Origin: Sunxiuqinia sp963677175
GTDB taxonomy: Bacteria; Bacteroidota; Bacteroidia; Bacteroidales; Prolixibacteraceae
Assembly: GCA_963677175.2 (NCBI GenBank)
Contig: CAXXES010000004.1
Location: forward strand, 992,001 to 1,056,000
Reading direction: 5' to 3'
DNA length: 64,000 bases
Shown here: in pieces, positions 34,326-43,188 of the stretch
Layout: each line of letters starts with the position of its first letter
Position numbering within the stretch: the stretch's first letter is position 1
Translations under genes and position numbers: made by a program
Notes under the pieces: model-generated
Databases searched by the model: none
Told to the model about the DNA's origin: nothing
The model's input: only the letters and a program-made list of their open reading frames with translations

Positions 34326-36154
34326 CCCCCTGCATCAAACCGTACGTGAACTATTCGCTCATACGGCTTACCGATAGAGTTCTTCCTGTAGCTTTCGCAT
34401 GGAACTTTAAGCTCGCATATTTCTCGATATCCAGCAAGTGTTTGTACTTGACAAGATTATCGAAAGGGCGCTGGCGTAGCGTTTTATGGGCTTTCCGTCC
34501 TTTGCTTTTCAGCCATTTATACAGTTTGTAATCCAAATGCCATTTGATCTGGCTGACCGTGTCCCAGATGTGTGTTACTTTGGTGATGCTAAAGTAATTT
34601 AGCCACCCAATCAAAATCCCGTTCAGCTTGTACACCATCGGTTCAATGTTCCAATGCCTGCGTTTCCCCAAACAATCACTGATGTTGGCATACAGCTTCG
34701 ACCGTGATTTGGTACTCGGGCGGATATTGGTGTAACGTTTGGTGTTCCACTTAAACTTCGATTGTACCATACGGAACTCAAAACCCAGAAAGCAAAAACT
34801 ACTCTTATTGATGTGCAACAATTTGGTTTTCTTCTGGTTGATATGGAGTCCCATCCGGGTCAGGGTGTTGTTCATACGTCGGAGAATCTTCGGCGGATAA
34901 TGCTTCGTCTTCATTAACACAAAGTCGTCGGCATATCGCACTATTCGAATGTCCTCCTTGGCATAAACTCCCTCGGGATCGTCGATCAGTTGATCAAATA
35001 CGTTCATGTAAATATTTGCCAGCAGCGGTGATATTACACCTCCCTGCGGGGTGCCAATCCTGCTTTTGGCCAATTGGCCGTCGGGTTGTTGAATCGGGCT
35101 GCGCAACCATTGTTTTAGTAATTTCAGGATACCTGTGTCGGCTAACCGCCCGGACTCAACTTTCATCAGCTTTTCGTGCGGAATCGTGTCAAAGTATTTC
35201 GACAAATCGGCATCATAAACAAACTGATAGCCCGCAAACAGGTTCTCCTTAATCTTTCGGATGGCATCATGCGCACTCTTTTTAGGACGGAAGCCATAGG
35301 ATGTTTCGATGAAATCGGCCTCGAACAGAGGTTCGATCATCATCTTCACTGCCATCTGGACCACCCGGTCACGAATGGTTGGAATTCCCAATGGCCGTTT
35401 CTCTTTGCTTCCCGCTTTGTCGATCATGACCCTGCGGATGGCTTGAGGATGGTAGGTTTTGTTAGTAAGCTCGTCTTGAATGCCGGCCAGGAACTGGTTT
35501 ACACCATCCTTTTCGATCATTCCAAAAGTAACCTTATCAACTCCGCCCCCATCGTATTCCTGCTTGCCCGTTTTTACCCGTCGCCAGGATTCAAGCAATA
35601 CATGCGGTTGACAAATTTTATCGTACAAACTGTAAGCCTTAAAGCTTTTGTCTTGCTTGGCTCGCAGGTATAGCTTTCGTTGGAAGATACGAACCTTCTC
35701 ATCAGCCGTAACCGATGGCTTAACTTTTAGATGTAAATCAATATCAAGCAGTTGTTTATCCATAAAAGCTTCTCTAAAGTAAAGCCCCTTCCCTAAAAGT
35801 AAAGTTATGTTGTCTTTACAGTCAACGGTACTATGGGCTTCTCCGACTTCTCCTGAAACCACATCCGGACTTCGTTATACTTATAACGGCGTGTTTATGC
35901 TTGCCATGCATTGCTACAGGAGACCTCCCGTGTTCATATTTCCTCCGTTTGTTACCACGCCACCCCTATGACTCCGGTAGACCTTATTGCTTCAAACGAC
36001 TGTTGATCCACAATAAGTGACAGGGTTCGCGACACGTCAACATCCTCCCCAGTCTACGATTTACATCCCGATGGCCATCGGGACTACTATGGGTTCACGC
36101 CTTAAGCATTGCGGCTTGGTAACTTAATCCAAAGAACTCCTGGGTAAGCCTCAC
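34325..36154 (-). mobile_element. Group II intron, complete
   Basis: The RT/maturase frame ends inside a typical domain V (AAGCCGTATGAGCG ... TCACGTACGGTTT, minus strand, 34337-34370). The 5' part holds conserved segments (CGGGATGTAAAT, ACGGGAGGTCTC) also present in the intron fragment at 62.1-62.4 kb. A GTGAG start at 36154 is the best 5' end that I see; both ends are approximate. About 25 bp upstream in exon sequence is the stem CTGCCGAA / TTCGGGCAG, and hairpin element a lies 100 bp further. Confidence 0.75.
34351..35763 (-). CDS. ltrA: Group II intron reverse transcriptase/maturase
   Basis: About 470 residues from MDKQLLDIDLHLKV at 35763; in-frame extension to 35862 is intron RNA sequence. 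RT motifs: KRPLGIPTIRDRVVQMAVKMMIEPLFE, YGFRPKKSAHDAI, VYDADLSKYFDTIPH, GTPQGGVISPLLANIYM and the catalytic RYADDFVLM; a maturase domain X follows (FLGFEFRMVQSK ... LNGILIGWLNYFSI). No C-terminal HNH endonuclease with Cys pairs is seen, as in class C introns, which often insert beside hairpins. The stop lies within domain V. Confidence 0.92.
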   Translation of the reverse strand: MDKQLLDIDLHLKVKPSVTADEKVRIFQRKLYLRAKQDKSFKAYSLYDKICQPHVLLESWRRVKTGKQEYDGGGVDKVTFGMIEKDGVNQFLAGIQDELTNKTYHPQAIRRVMIDKAGSKEKRPLGIPTIRDRVVQMAVKMMIEPLFEADFIETSYGFRPKKSAHDAIRKIKENLFAGYQFVYDADLSKYFDTIPHEKLMKVESGRLADTGILKLLKQWLRSPIQQPDGQLAKSRIGTPQGGVISPLLANIYMNVFDQLIDDPEGVYAKEDIRIVRYADDFVLMKTKHYPPKILRRMNNTLTRMGLHINQKKTKLLHINKSSFCFLGFEFRMVQSKFKWNTKRYTNIRPSTKSRSKLYANISDCLGKRRHWNIEPMVYKLNGILIGWLNYFSITKVTHIWDTVSQIKWHLDYKLYKWLKSKGRKAHKTLRQRPFDNLVKYKHLLDIEKYASLKFHAKATGRTLSVSRMSE

Positions 36155-36253
36155 GACTTAAACAGTCTTTTTCATTACTGCCCGAACAGTCAATTCGGCA
36201 GATGGGATTTGCACCCATTGAAGAAAATACGCTTCACGGCGTACCAACGGTAA

Positions 36254-36366
36254 ATTGTATGAGTAGTGGCAGATTGCGGGCTTCTTTCCTGTCAAACCGC
36301 TACGCAGTTTGAGCGGGCTACAAACCTTGATATTTAGCACTTTGCCTGCCATTACTTATACAAAAT
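36254..36366. other. Hairpin element a (attC-like)
   Basis: Arms ATTGTATGAGTAGTGGCAG and the complement of CTGCCATTACTTATACAAAA enclose a loop with GATTGCGGGCTTC, TCAAACCGCTAC and GAGCGGGCTACA. The same arm/loop plan, with the loop words, is found in element c at 48.1 kb and in part in b at 40.5 kb. An apparent 64-codon frame across it is only the translated element. Confidence 0.7.
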
Positions 36367-36469
36367 GTTGAACTAAACCCGCTATGCGGGAGCTTATTTT
36401 CCACCTAAAATAGGAATAGTTGGTGAGATCTGTTGATTTTGCTGCTCATTAATTTTAAACAAATTTATT

Positions 36470-37364
36470 ATGAGCAGAAAATCTTACATGGAGCAGGCCT
36501 GCGAGGCTGTTCCCGAGTTTAAAACCATCAGCGAAAAGTTCCTTCGCAAGTACACCATTGCCGGCAAATCCGAGTCGTGCACGCGTAATTACCTGATGCA
36601 AGTATCCAAAATGGTGCTTCACTTCGAATGTTCACCTTTGGAGCTGTCGATTGACCAGATGGAAGAATACCTTTTCCATATCCGGCAAAACGAAAAGCCC
36701 AGCATGAGTTCGTTCAAGCACCTGGTGTACGGGCTGCGCACGCTGTTTTCGATGTTCAAAAACGAGAAGCTCTACCTGGCTCTGCCCCCGGGTTCCGGCA
36801 GTAAAGCGTTGCCTGTGGTGTTTTCCCAGGCCGAGATCAAGCTTATCCTGAAAACGCCCAAACTGTTAAAGCACCGGGCCTTGTTTGCCGTTGCCTACGA
36901 TTGCGGCCTTCGGATTTCCGAGGTTATCAACCTGAAAATAACTGATATTGATTTTGACCGAAAACGGGTACACGTGCGCCAAAGCAAGCACAAAAAAGAC
37001 CGTTACATCCCCGTTTCGCCCACTCACGCTCAAAGGGCTGAAAGAATACCTTTCAACCTCGAACCCGCAGGCTTGGCTTTTCAACGGGAAGGTCCGCGGA
37101 AGTCAAATCAGCCGCGAAGGTATCCGCCATGCTTTTCGTTCATGTATCCAAAAGACAGGTATCCAAAAGGAAGTTTGTATCCATACCCTGCGGCACAGCT
37201 ATGCCACGCACCTGCTGGAGATGGGGCTGGACATTGTAAGCGTAAAAAACCAGCTGGGGCATGCCGATATCGCCACCACCATGATGTATTTGCATATCGC
37301 CCGCTCGAACCCCAGGGCCGGGTTTGCGCCAATGGAAAAGCTCTACGGTTATGCTTCCCGGTAA
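36470..37364 (+). pseudogene. Tyrosine recombinase of the IS91-like element, frameshifted
   Basis: N-terminal SAM-like domain (CTRNYLMQVSKMVLHFECSPLELSIDQMEEYLFHI) and catalytic domain with CGLRISEVINL (Arg), then a frame change of +1 near 37018-37022, after which SPLTLKGLKEYL continues with HTLRHSYATHLLEMG (His-x-x-Arg-His) and GHADIATTMMYLHI (Tyr). All catalytic residues are present across the two frames. A single extra base in TCGCCCACTCACG explains it; either a real mutation, a programmed shift or a sequencing error. The stop at 37364 overlaps the transposase start, suggesting translational coupling. Confidence 0.85.
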
Positions 37365-38493
37365 TACCCTGGGGGCAGTTGTTCGCAAGTTTTTACCCAC
37401 CTTGTTAAAAGAAAGAGGCATTTCAAAATACCAGCTAAAGGTGCTGCAGGCTTTGTCTGTTTGCCGTACCCCCGAACTGGGAGGTTCGGCCATGGTGTGT
37501 GGCGATTGCGGCTCGGTGCATTATGTGCTGCATAGCTGCCGCAACCGCCATTGCCCGCGTTGCCAGGGCATCGACAAGGAGTTGTGGGTGGAAGCACGCA
37601 AACAGGAACTGCTGCCGGTAAAATACTTTCATGTGGTGTTCACCGTTCCGCATAACCTGCTGGAACTGTTCCGGTTCAACCGCAAGCTGATGCACAACCT
37701 GCTGATCGAAAAATCGTGGGAGACCTTGTGCCTGTTTGCCCGCGACCCCAAGCTGCTCGGCGCACAGCCCGGGGCTATTGCGATTCTACACACCTGGGAC
37801 CAGCAGCTCAGGTTCCATCCGCATGTGCATTTGATTGTTCCGGCAGGTGGCATAGATAAAAACGGCAGGTGGAAAAGCAGCAAACAGGATGGCAACTTTT
37901 TATTTGATGTCAAGCAAATGTCGGCCGTGTTCAGTGCGCGTTTTGCAAAGAAACTGCGCAGGCTGAAACGGCAGGGAAAAATAGAAAAGCAGGTGCCGCG
38001 CGACCTGATCAAAAAGCCCTGGGTGATGTATGCCAAACAGGCTTTTGGCTCACCGGAAAGTGTGGTGGAATACCTGGGAAGGTATACCCACCGGGTGGCC
38101 ATCTCCAATGCGCGGATATTGAATGTAACCGGGGGCCAGGTTACCTTTAGTTGGTGCGACCGCAAAAACGGCTACCAAAAGAAAACCGAAACCATCCCCG
38201 GGGTAGCGTTACTGAAACGCTTTCTGGATCACATCGTCCCGCCTTACTTCAGGCGGATCCGTCATTTGGGGTTTTTGAGTTCACGAAACAAAAAGCAAAG
38301 CCTTTCGGCTATCCGGGAAAACCTTGGGGTAGGGCTGCTGCGGACAACACCACTTTCGCGGGCGCAGATATTGGCCTTGCGTTTTGGCCCGCGGTCCCTG
38401 CTAAAATGCCGCGACTGCGGGGGAGAACTGCAATTGCTGGAAACCTATCCCAAAGAGCGCGCGCCGCCCGTCAATGTATTGTCAGGAATGTGA
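37351..38493 (+). CDS. IS91-family Y2/HUH transposase
   Basis: 380 residues from ATG 37351 (MLPGNTLGAVVRKFLPTLL). Zinc-binding N-terminus CGDCGSVHYVLHSCRNRHCPRCQG (CxxC ... CxxxxCxxC), HUH motif LRFHPHVHLIVPAGG, the tyrosine region YLGRYTHRVAISNARI, and a C-terminal CRDCGG pair. The intact HUH, Tyr and zinc motifs suggest an active rolling-circle transposase. Confidence 0.92.
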   Translation: MLPGNTLGAVVRKFLPTLLKERGISKYQLKVLQALSVCRTPELGGSAMVCGDCGSVHYVLHSCRNRHCPRCQGIDKELWVEARKQELLPVKYFHVVFTVPHNLLELFRFNRKLMHNLLIEKSWETLCLFARDPKLLGAQPGAIAILHTWDQQLRFHPHVHLIVPAGGIDKNGRWKSSKQDGNFLFDVKQMSAVFSARFAKKLRRLKRQGKIEKQVPRDLIKKPWVMYAKQAFGSPESVVEYLGRYTHRVAISNARILNVTGGQVTFSWCDRKNGYQKKTETIPGVALLKRFLDHIVPPYFRRIRHLGFLSSRNKKQSLSAIRENLGVGLLRTTPLSRAQILALRFGPRSLLKCRDCGGELQLLETYPKERAPPVNVLSGM

Positions 38494-38774
38494 TAATGCC
38501 TGTCATTGTACGATTTAAATTGATGCGCCAAAGGCGTAAACGGGAAAGCTGTGTCCATAATCAAAGAACCGGTGTTAAAACAGGCAGGCCTTGTTCAGAA
38601 ACATCGCTAAACCTGCTGGTTTACTCCGGCGCATACCGGTTTCTTCTGCATAAAACCAAACTTCGCACCACGGAAACCCGAAAAATACGCATCGGGGGAA
38701 TCCCAAAAAACGGATTGAAAACACTATACCCAAACAACTAATCGGCAAGTGGTTGCAAGCAGGACATGTTTAGT

Positions 38775-38836
38775 TCAACACAGCCTCCAATGCAAAGCGT
38801 GTGCAAGCAACGCTTTATTAGAGGCTAATTGTTGTA
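38775..38836. other. Hairpin element e (attC-like), 3' of the YjbR-VOC-AraC block
   Basis: AACACAGCCTCCAATGCAAA / GCGT and ACGCTTT ... AGAGGCTAATTGTTGT form an imperfect stem of about 24 bp. GTTGTATGCC at 38831-38840 is exactly inverted as GGCATACAAC at 40427-40436, so the three-gene block between is bounded by inverted 10-mers. Confidence 0.6.
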
Positions 38837-38845
38837 TGCCGTTTT

Positions 38846-39199
38846 TTATTCTTCAATCAGTTCTTTTTGTATTTTTTGGGGAAGTCCTGCAACTACCAAG
38901 TTATACGACTTTCTAATCCATTCTTCCATCAAGTCGTTTGAAATTTTCCCACTTGTTTTCACGCTATTCCAATATTTTTTATTCATATAGTAACCTGGAA
39001 TCACATCTTCATATTTTTCACGTAATAAAATGGCTTCTTCCGGTTCACATTTCAAATTAATCAACTCGTAGGTTTCAACATCCGTTGCACAAAACATCTT
39101 ACCTTTAACAGAAAACACCAATGTTTTCTTGTCAAAGGGCATACCTTCTTCTGCACCTTTGAGCGATAAACAAAGATTTCTTAATTCTTCAATATTCAT
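38846..39199 (-). CDS. MmcQ/YjbR family protein
   Basis: 117 residues from MNIEELRNLCLSLKGAEEGMPFD; the upstream Met at 39235 overlaps the VOC gene and is not preferred. Family marks: FSVKGKMFCAT, LKCEPEEAILLREKYEDVIPGYYMNKKYWNSV and WIRKSYNLVVAGLPQK. The fold resembles a double-wing DNA-binding-like domain; the biochemical role is unknown. Starts 11 bp after the VOC stop, in one transcription unit, and ends at hairpin e. Confidence 0.85.
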   Translation of the reverse strand: MNIEELRNLCLSLKGAEEGMPFDKKTLVFSVKGKMFCATDVETYELINLKCEPEEAILLREKYEDVIPGYYMNKKYWNSVKTSGKISNDLMEEWIRKSYNLVVAGLPQKIQKELIEE

Positions 39200-39209
39200 A
39201 ACTGTTAAA

Positions 39210-39632
39210 TTATTCAACTTTTTGGGCAAAACCAAGAATGTAACCGTTCAAGTCTTTCATGTAAAATTCTTGCATACCATACCAAGTAGTTTTCAACTCG
39301 GTTATTTGAAGATTTTTATCTTTTAAAGTGTCGTGAAACTCCTTAATTCCATCAATATCCATATAAAAAGATACGCTTGCCCCAATAGAAAGACCTTGTG
39401 AAAAAATAACATCTTCTTTAAAAGTGTCAGTCCGTTGGAAAAATATTTCAACATCGTCTTTTTGCACCATTGCATAAACGTATTCTTTTTCTTCCGAGAA
39501 AGATTGTTCAATTCCGTCTTGACTTTCAGGAACTAACATTACTAATTTGAATCCTAAATGTTTAGAGTAAAATTCAACACTCTGTTTCACATTATTCACT
39601 TCAAGGTTTGGGGTAAGTTTTTTTGCTTTCAT
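39210..39632 (-). CDS. VOC-superfamily (glyoxalase/bleomycin-resistance-like) protein
   Basis: 140 residues, one glyoxalase-like fold: LTPNLEVNNVKQSVEFYSKHLGFKLVM begins the first beta-alpha-beta unit, WYGMQEFYMKDLNGYILGFAQK ends the second. Metal-ligand positions are partial (Glu in QEFYMKD), so enzyme versus binding protein cannot be decided. Middle gene of AraC-VOC-YjbR. Confidence 0.85.
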   Translation of the reverse strand: MKAKKLTPNLEVNNVKQSVEFYSKHLGFKLVMLVPESQDGIEQSFSEEKEYVYAMVQKDDVEIFFQRTDTFKEDVIFSQGLSIGASVSFYMDIDGIKEFHDTLKDKNLQITELKTTWYGMQEFYMKDLNGYILGFAQKVE

Positions 39633-39663
39633 ATTATTTGATTTAAAAATTTATTCAGCAAAA

Positions 39664-40407
39664 TTACCCTTGTTCTGTCTTTGATAATTGTAAAAATCGG
39701 TCGTTTTTGTTTCTGTAAAGTTCTTTCGGTGTTGTTCCTGCGTATTTTCTTGATTCTTTAATGAAATGAGCTTGATCGAAATATTCATTTTTAGGATACA
39801 GTTCTCCATTTGAAATATGTTCATAAGAGGATTTAAAACGAATAATTTTCAAAAACTCTTTTACTGAAAAACCGAATTTTGCGTTGAAATAACGATTTAT
39901 TTGCCTACTACTCCAAAATACATTTTGAGAGAGTTCTTTCACGGAAATGTATTTGTCCTTATAAATTAACTCAAAAAGTTTCAATTTTCTATTATCTATC
40001 TCTTTAAGGTGTTTTATTGATTTGTTTAACTTGTTTGTAATGTCTGCAACAAAGGTTTCAAATTCACTACTTTGGTAATTATTAATATTCCAATAATTAA
40101 AAGGCAAAGGCTTAGTTGTATTTAAAATGGATTTAATCTCTTGTTGAAAAAGGTATTCGGTCGATAACAGTTTAAAGCGAATAGCGAAGATTTTAATTGA
40201 TTTGGGGATTGTCACGTTTACAGGTTTTGTCCAAACGCCTGTAAGTTTCAAGGTTATAAGCGTTTTATCCATAATTTCTGCAATCAGATCAAAGTAGCCA
40301 TCAGGCAAAATAGTATGCTCAATCTCGGTTTCAGTATTTTCGTATTCCCAAAAACACTGAACAAAATTGTCTAAAAATCCAGTTGGTTTAATCTCTCGAT
40401 ATTTCAT
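39664..40407 (-). CDS. AraC-family transcriptional regulator
   Basis: 247 residues. N-terminal domain of the DUF6597 type (FLDNFVQCFWEYENTETEIEHTILPDGYFDLI), C-terminal AraC HTH pair (SVKELSQNVFWSSRQINRYFNAKFGFSVKEFLKIIRF; YFDQAHFIKESRKYAGTTPKEL). First gene of the block, 31 bp before the VOC gene; probably controls VOC and YjbR. Confidence 0.88.
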   Translation of the reverse strand: MKYREIKPTGFLDNFVQCFWEYENTETEIEHTILPDGYFDLIAEIMDKTLITLKLTGVWTKPVNVTIPKSIKIFAIRFKLLSTEYLFQQEIKSILNTTKPLPFNYWNINNYQSSEFETFVADITNKLNKSIKHLKEIDNRKLKLFELIYKDKYISVKELSQNVFWSSRQINRYFNAKFGFSVKEFLKIIRFKSSYEHISNGELYPKNEYFDQAHFIKESRKYAGTTPKELYRNKNDRFLQLSKTEQG

Positions 40408-40426
40408 TGAAGTGTCGTTCTAAAAT

Positions 40427-40561
40427 GGCATACAACGGCTCGAATATGCGTAGTGCGGGATTTCAAGGCACTTCACCGTCAAACCGCTACTTTGTTTATT
40501 AAATGCTTTAAAGTTAAAATTCACCAAATCGCCCCGCATTACGTATATTTATTGTGTGCTG
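40427..40561. other. Hairpin element b (attC-like), 3' of the CMD gene
   Basis: CGAATATGCGTAGTGCGGG (40441) pairs with the complement of CCCCGCATTACGTATATTTA (40532-40551); the loop contains TCAAACCGCTAC as in element a. It lies 4 bp from the end of the minus-strand CMD gene. Confidence 0.65.
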
Positions 40562-40564
40562 GTT

Positions 40565-40903
40565 TTATTCTAATATCTTCAATTCTTTCATTGTCTTATA
40601 TGCAAATCTAGCAGTTGGATAAGTAATTGAACCACCGCCTATCACACCCATTTTTATAGCTTCTATTATCTCTTCTTTATTTGCTTTTTCTTTTATACAT
40701 CCCTGAAGATGGTAAAGTACGCATTCATCACACTTTGTCAATACAGATATTGCCAATCCAGTTAACTCCTTATACTTTTTTGGTATTGCTCCATTAGAAT
40801 ATACATTATCATCAAGTCCCCCGAATTGTTTGAAGAAATCGTCTGATTCTGTCATTAATTCATTGAGTAACTTTCTCTCTTTATTGAATTTTTCTATATC
40901 CAT
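40565..40903 (-). CDS. Carboxymuconolactone decarboxylase (AhpD-like) family protein
   Basis: 112 residues. The redox motif CDECVLYHLQGCIKEKANKEEI (CxxC with His) is the AhpD/CMD signature, and MGVIGGGSITYPTARFAYKTMKE is the usual end. Probably a peroxidase-type or alkyl-hydroperoxide reductase partner. 5 bp from the upstream C_GCAxxG gene, so cotranscribed. Confidence 0.88.
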   Translation of the reverse strand: MDIEKFNKERKLLNELMTESDDFFKQFGGLDDNVYSNGAIPKKYKELTGLAISVLTKCDECVLYHLQGCIKEKANKEEIIEAIKMGVIGGGSITYPTARFAYKTMKELKILE

Positions 40904-40908
40904 AAGTC

Positions 40909-41316
40909 TTATTTTACATTTTTCTCTATAAAATCAATTGAAAACGAAACTGAATCAACTGTAAGTTTTTCACACAAATGAGGTGGATTATCTTTTGAGA
41001 ATCCTTGAGGTCTCAAGTCATTACATAAAATACTTTCTTTTTCCGTCTTATACTTTAAAGCAAAATCTTTACATAAATTCTCAATTTTGTTATTTGAAAA
41101 ACCTTTAAACTTACCAATCACTCCTATAAAAGTTAAAGTTCCTTCCACAAGTCCACACTGCGCTCCAAACGTTCCAGCCCCATTCATTCCAATCAATGCA
41201 TCATATACCTGTTGATTAATCGCGATGTTAAAATACTCACTCAATATACTCATTGTTGTGATGGCACAATTATCATTATTAATCCAGTAATGCTTATGTA
41301 CTAATTCCTCTATCAT
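40909..41316 (-). CDS. C_GCAxxG_C_C family redox protein
   Basis: 135 residues. NDNCAITTMSILSEYFNIAINQQVYDALIGMNGAGTFGAQCGLVEGTLTFIG matches this family of Cys-rich, possibly metal- or redox-active proteins; the motif reads GTFGAQCG, slightly changed, and the later Cys residues (ENLCKDF, SILCNDLRPQGF) are kept. Paired with the CMD gene. Confidence 0.8.
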   Translation of the reverse strand: MIEELVHKHYWINNDNCAITTMSILSEYFNIAINQQVYDALIGMNGAGTFGAQCGLVEGTLTFIGVIGKFKGFSNNKIENLCKDFALKYKTEKESILCNDLRPQGFSKDNPPHLCEKLTVDSVSFSIDFIEKNVK

Positions 41317-41552
41317 TAATCAATAATTTTCAGTGCCACAGTGTCTGTTAAACTTGCCTACAACATCTGTGTAAATTAAGCGTCAAATATATTTCTGTTT
41401 TATCGCCGGGGAAGTGTAATATATTCCTCCTGTCCGGCACGATATGTTTATACCAATCACCTGTCATCAAAATCCATGTCATCAATGGGGTTCTTAATTA
41501 AAAACAGCCTTTAATATCCGGCAACCCTTTGTGTTTTTGGCTCGTGACAAGA

Positions 41553-41984
41553 TTATCTTTTCCTCTCTTTCAACAACTTCTCCAGCAGCGCATTCTTCTC
41601 TTTCTCCAACTCAAGCATGCGCTCGTAAAGAGCAGTTTTCTCCTTGTTTAGCTCTATAATTCGATCAACGGGGTCAGAATTAAAATTCTCAATATTGTTT
41701 CCGGTAAGAATATGCCCATTTTTCAGAGTATTGTTTTCAATGATGAAAGTTACCGGGTCTTCTTCCAGTCCTTTGATGAGTGCAGGGGTGACATTCAGGG
41801 CTTGGGAGAATTTGTCGATCATATCATCATCGATCACCTTTTTCTGTTCGTAGAACGAAACAAGGGCCTGGCTGATCCCCATATCTGCCGCTAAAGCTTC
41901 CTGCTTAATGCCCAGGGTGTGGCGGTAACGTTTGATGGCGTGCCCGTGGTGAGTATTTTTCGCTGTTTTTTCTTGTGTCTCCAT
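41553..41984 (-). CDS. XRE-family helix-turn-helix regulator with C-terminal coiled coil
   Basis: 143 residues from METQEKTAKNTHHGHAIKRYR. HTH at about 15-70 (LGIKQEALAADMGISQALVSFYEQKKVIDDDMIDKFSQALNV); C-terminal heptad-rich helix (ELNKEKTALYERMLELEKEKNALLEKLL) for dimerisation. Similar in plan to the regulator at 56134. Stand-alone. The interval 41317-41552 holds no gene. Confidence 0.88.
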   Translation of the reverse strand: METQEKTAKNTHHGHAIKRYRHTLGIKQEALAADMGISQALVSFYEQKKVIDDDMIDKFSQALNVTPALIKGLEEDPVTFIIENNTLKNGHILTGNNIENFNSDPVDRIIELNKEKTALYERMLELEKEKNALLEKLLKERKR

Positions 41985-42043
41985 AATTTTCAGGTATCTG
42001 GTTGTTAACAAAAGTAATCAAATCAATTAGATGTTGATAATTA

Positions 42044-42270
42044 TTAAAAGCGAAATCGATTATAAATCGGGGCAAACAGGGGCGGTAGTTTCGTTTTCTG
42101 ACCCGGTAGAGACGCGATTAATCGCGTCTCTACGGCGGGGGTGTCGTTAATGATTAATATTCCGTGGATATGATTAGGCATGATCACAAATGCACCTAAT
42201 TCGATATATTGAAATGGACATATTTCAATCCAATATTTCTCGGCGGTTTTTCCTAATTCAGACGTGATGC
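42044..42270 (-). pseudogene. REP-associated tyrosine transposase (RAYT) remnant
   Basis: The minus-strand frame ELGKTAEKYWIEICPFQYIELGAFVIMPNHIHGILIINDTP is the N-terminal core of TnpA-REP proteins with the HUH motif NHIHG, then VETRLIASLPG across a REP palindrome, stopping at RFRF. Only about 75 codons remain; the catalytic Tyr region is lost. RAYTs move REP palindromes, two of which lie within or beside the fragment. Confidence 0.8.
42106..42133. repeat. REP-type perfect palindrome
   Basis: Perfect 28-bp palindrome with arm GTAGAGACGCGATT. A related one with arm AGACGTGATG is at 42260-42279. Both belong to the GTAGAGACG REP class seen with RAYTs. Confidence 0.85.
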
Positions 42271-42502
42271 ATCACGTCTCTACTGGGGCCGGCATTAATT
42301 TCCAATGTTATAATTAACAGGATATTGTCTGTTTTCAATCCATGTTTTAATGTTTCCCGGTCCGGTTCTGTTGATTCGATGCTACTCCTTCGCTGCCCCT
42401 TCGCTGATTTTCCCCAGGTACAGGTGTCCGTTTTGCGCAAGATTTTTCACTGATCCCGGGGTTAGGTTATATTAAAAACAAAGACCTTCACCTGAACCGG
42501 GA

Positions 42503-42616
42503 TAAAGGTGATTACAAATCCCCTGTTACTAAGGATCGGATGGCATATTCCGATGAGCAAGGATTGTAGCGTTGGCTTAGAGCGTTTTGCCAATGTGCCT
42601 TGAAACGAAAGGATGG
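42503..42616. repeat. R2 copy joined to repeat R6
   Basis: GGTGATTACAAATCCCCTGT, ACTAAGGATCGGATGGCATA (R2), then TTGTAGCGTTGGCTTAGAGC, GTTTTGCCAATGTGCCTTGA (R6; second copy 45249-45302). Both R6 copies sit just 3' of a minus-strand gene. 42285-42502 holds no supported gene. Confidence 0.7.
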
Positions 42617-42630
42617 TGAGCGATTGCGAA

Positions 42631-43188
42631 TCACACCACATATTCACTTAGCTTTATTTTAAAATGTTCTTGAAACAATGTAACTAGACTACAATATGGT
42701 ATTCCTTTGTTTGAACAAATTAATGGGAGTTTTTTAAAAGGCTTGTTATCGTTATTGGAACTAGATTCTTCTGTTACCAAAACAGTATCATCAATTCCAA
42801 GTTTGTTCTTTTCCTCTAATAAATACAACAAAAACTTTGCATCTGCAGTCTCCAAATATTCATTTTTCGCTTTTTCAAATTCAACTTCATTTAATTTTGA
42901 TTTCTGGATATGATTAGCAAATTCATTATCAAGCATATTAAAGAATTTTGGATATGGTAATAAACTATTTGTCTTTGTTTGAAGCTTTTTATCACCTATG
43001 AAATCTAAAGTCTTAACAACTATTTTTTTTGAAACTAATCCTGCCTCATCAGCAACTTTATCTAATAAGACCATATCGCCTGACTGAATTTTTCCTTTAA
43101 TAAGATTTTTCAGAGAATCAGATTCTTCAAATGGTATATAGTATCTTACCATTGCTACCAGAGAACTTGTATCAATTAAAAATTTCAT
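42631..43188 (-). CDS. DUF4411 PIN-like toxin candidate
   Basis: 185 residues. MKFLIDTSSLVAMVRYY carries the first PIN Asp; LLDKVADEAGLVSKK, YLETADAKFLLYLLEEKNKLGIDDTVLVTEESS provide further acidic residues of the RNase-type site. DUF4411 proteins are usually paired with an ImmA/IrrE protein, as here: the start codon overlaps the end of the upstream gene by 4 bp. Likely ribonuclease toxin of a toxin-antitoxin module. Confidence 0.8.
   Translation of the reverse strand: MKFLIDTSSLVAMVRYYIPFEESDSLKNLIKGKIQSGDMVLLDKVADEAGLVSKKIVVKTLDFIGDKKLQTKTNSLLPYPKFFNMLDNEFANHIQKSKLNEVEFEKAKNEYLETADAKFLLYLLEEKNKLGIDDTVLVTEESSSNNDNKPFKKLPLICSNKGIPYCSLVTLFQEHFKIKLSEYVV

Larger units (their letters stand above)
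36367..38740 (+). mobile_element. IS91-like element with accessory tyrosine recombinase
   Basis: A Xer-type recombinase and a Y2 (HUH) transposase overlap by 14 bp, a combination known in several IS91-family members. The exact ends (IS91 elements lack inverted repeats) cannot be fixed; the limits given are generous, set by element a on the left and hairpin e on the right. Confidence 0.7.

Noticed and set aside
36158..36352. 64-codon minus-strand frame beside the group II intron
   Set aside because: It coincides with hairpin element a and the intron 5' exon; its content is explained by the repeated element, not by a protein.
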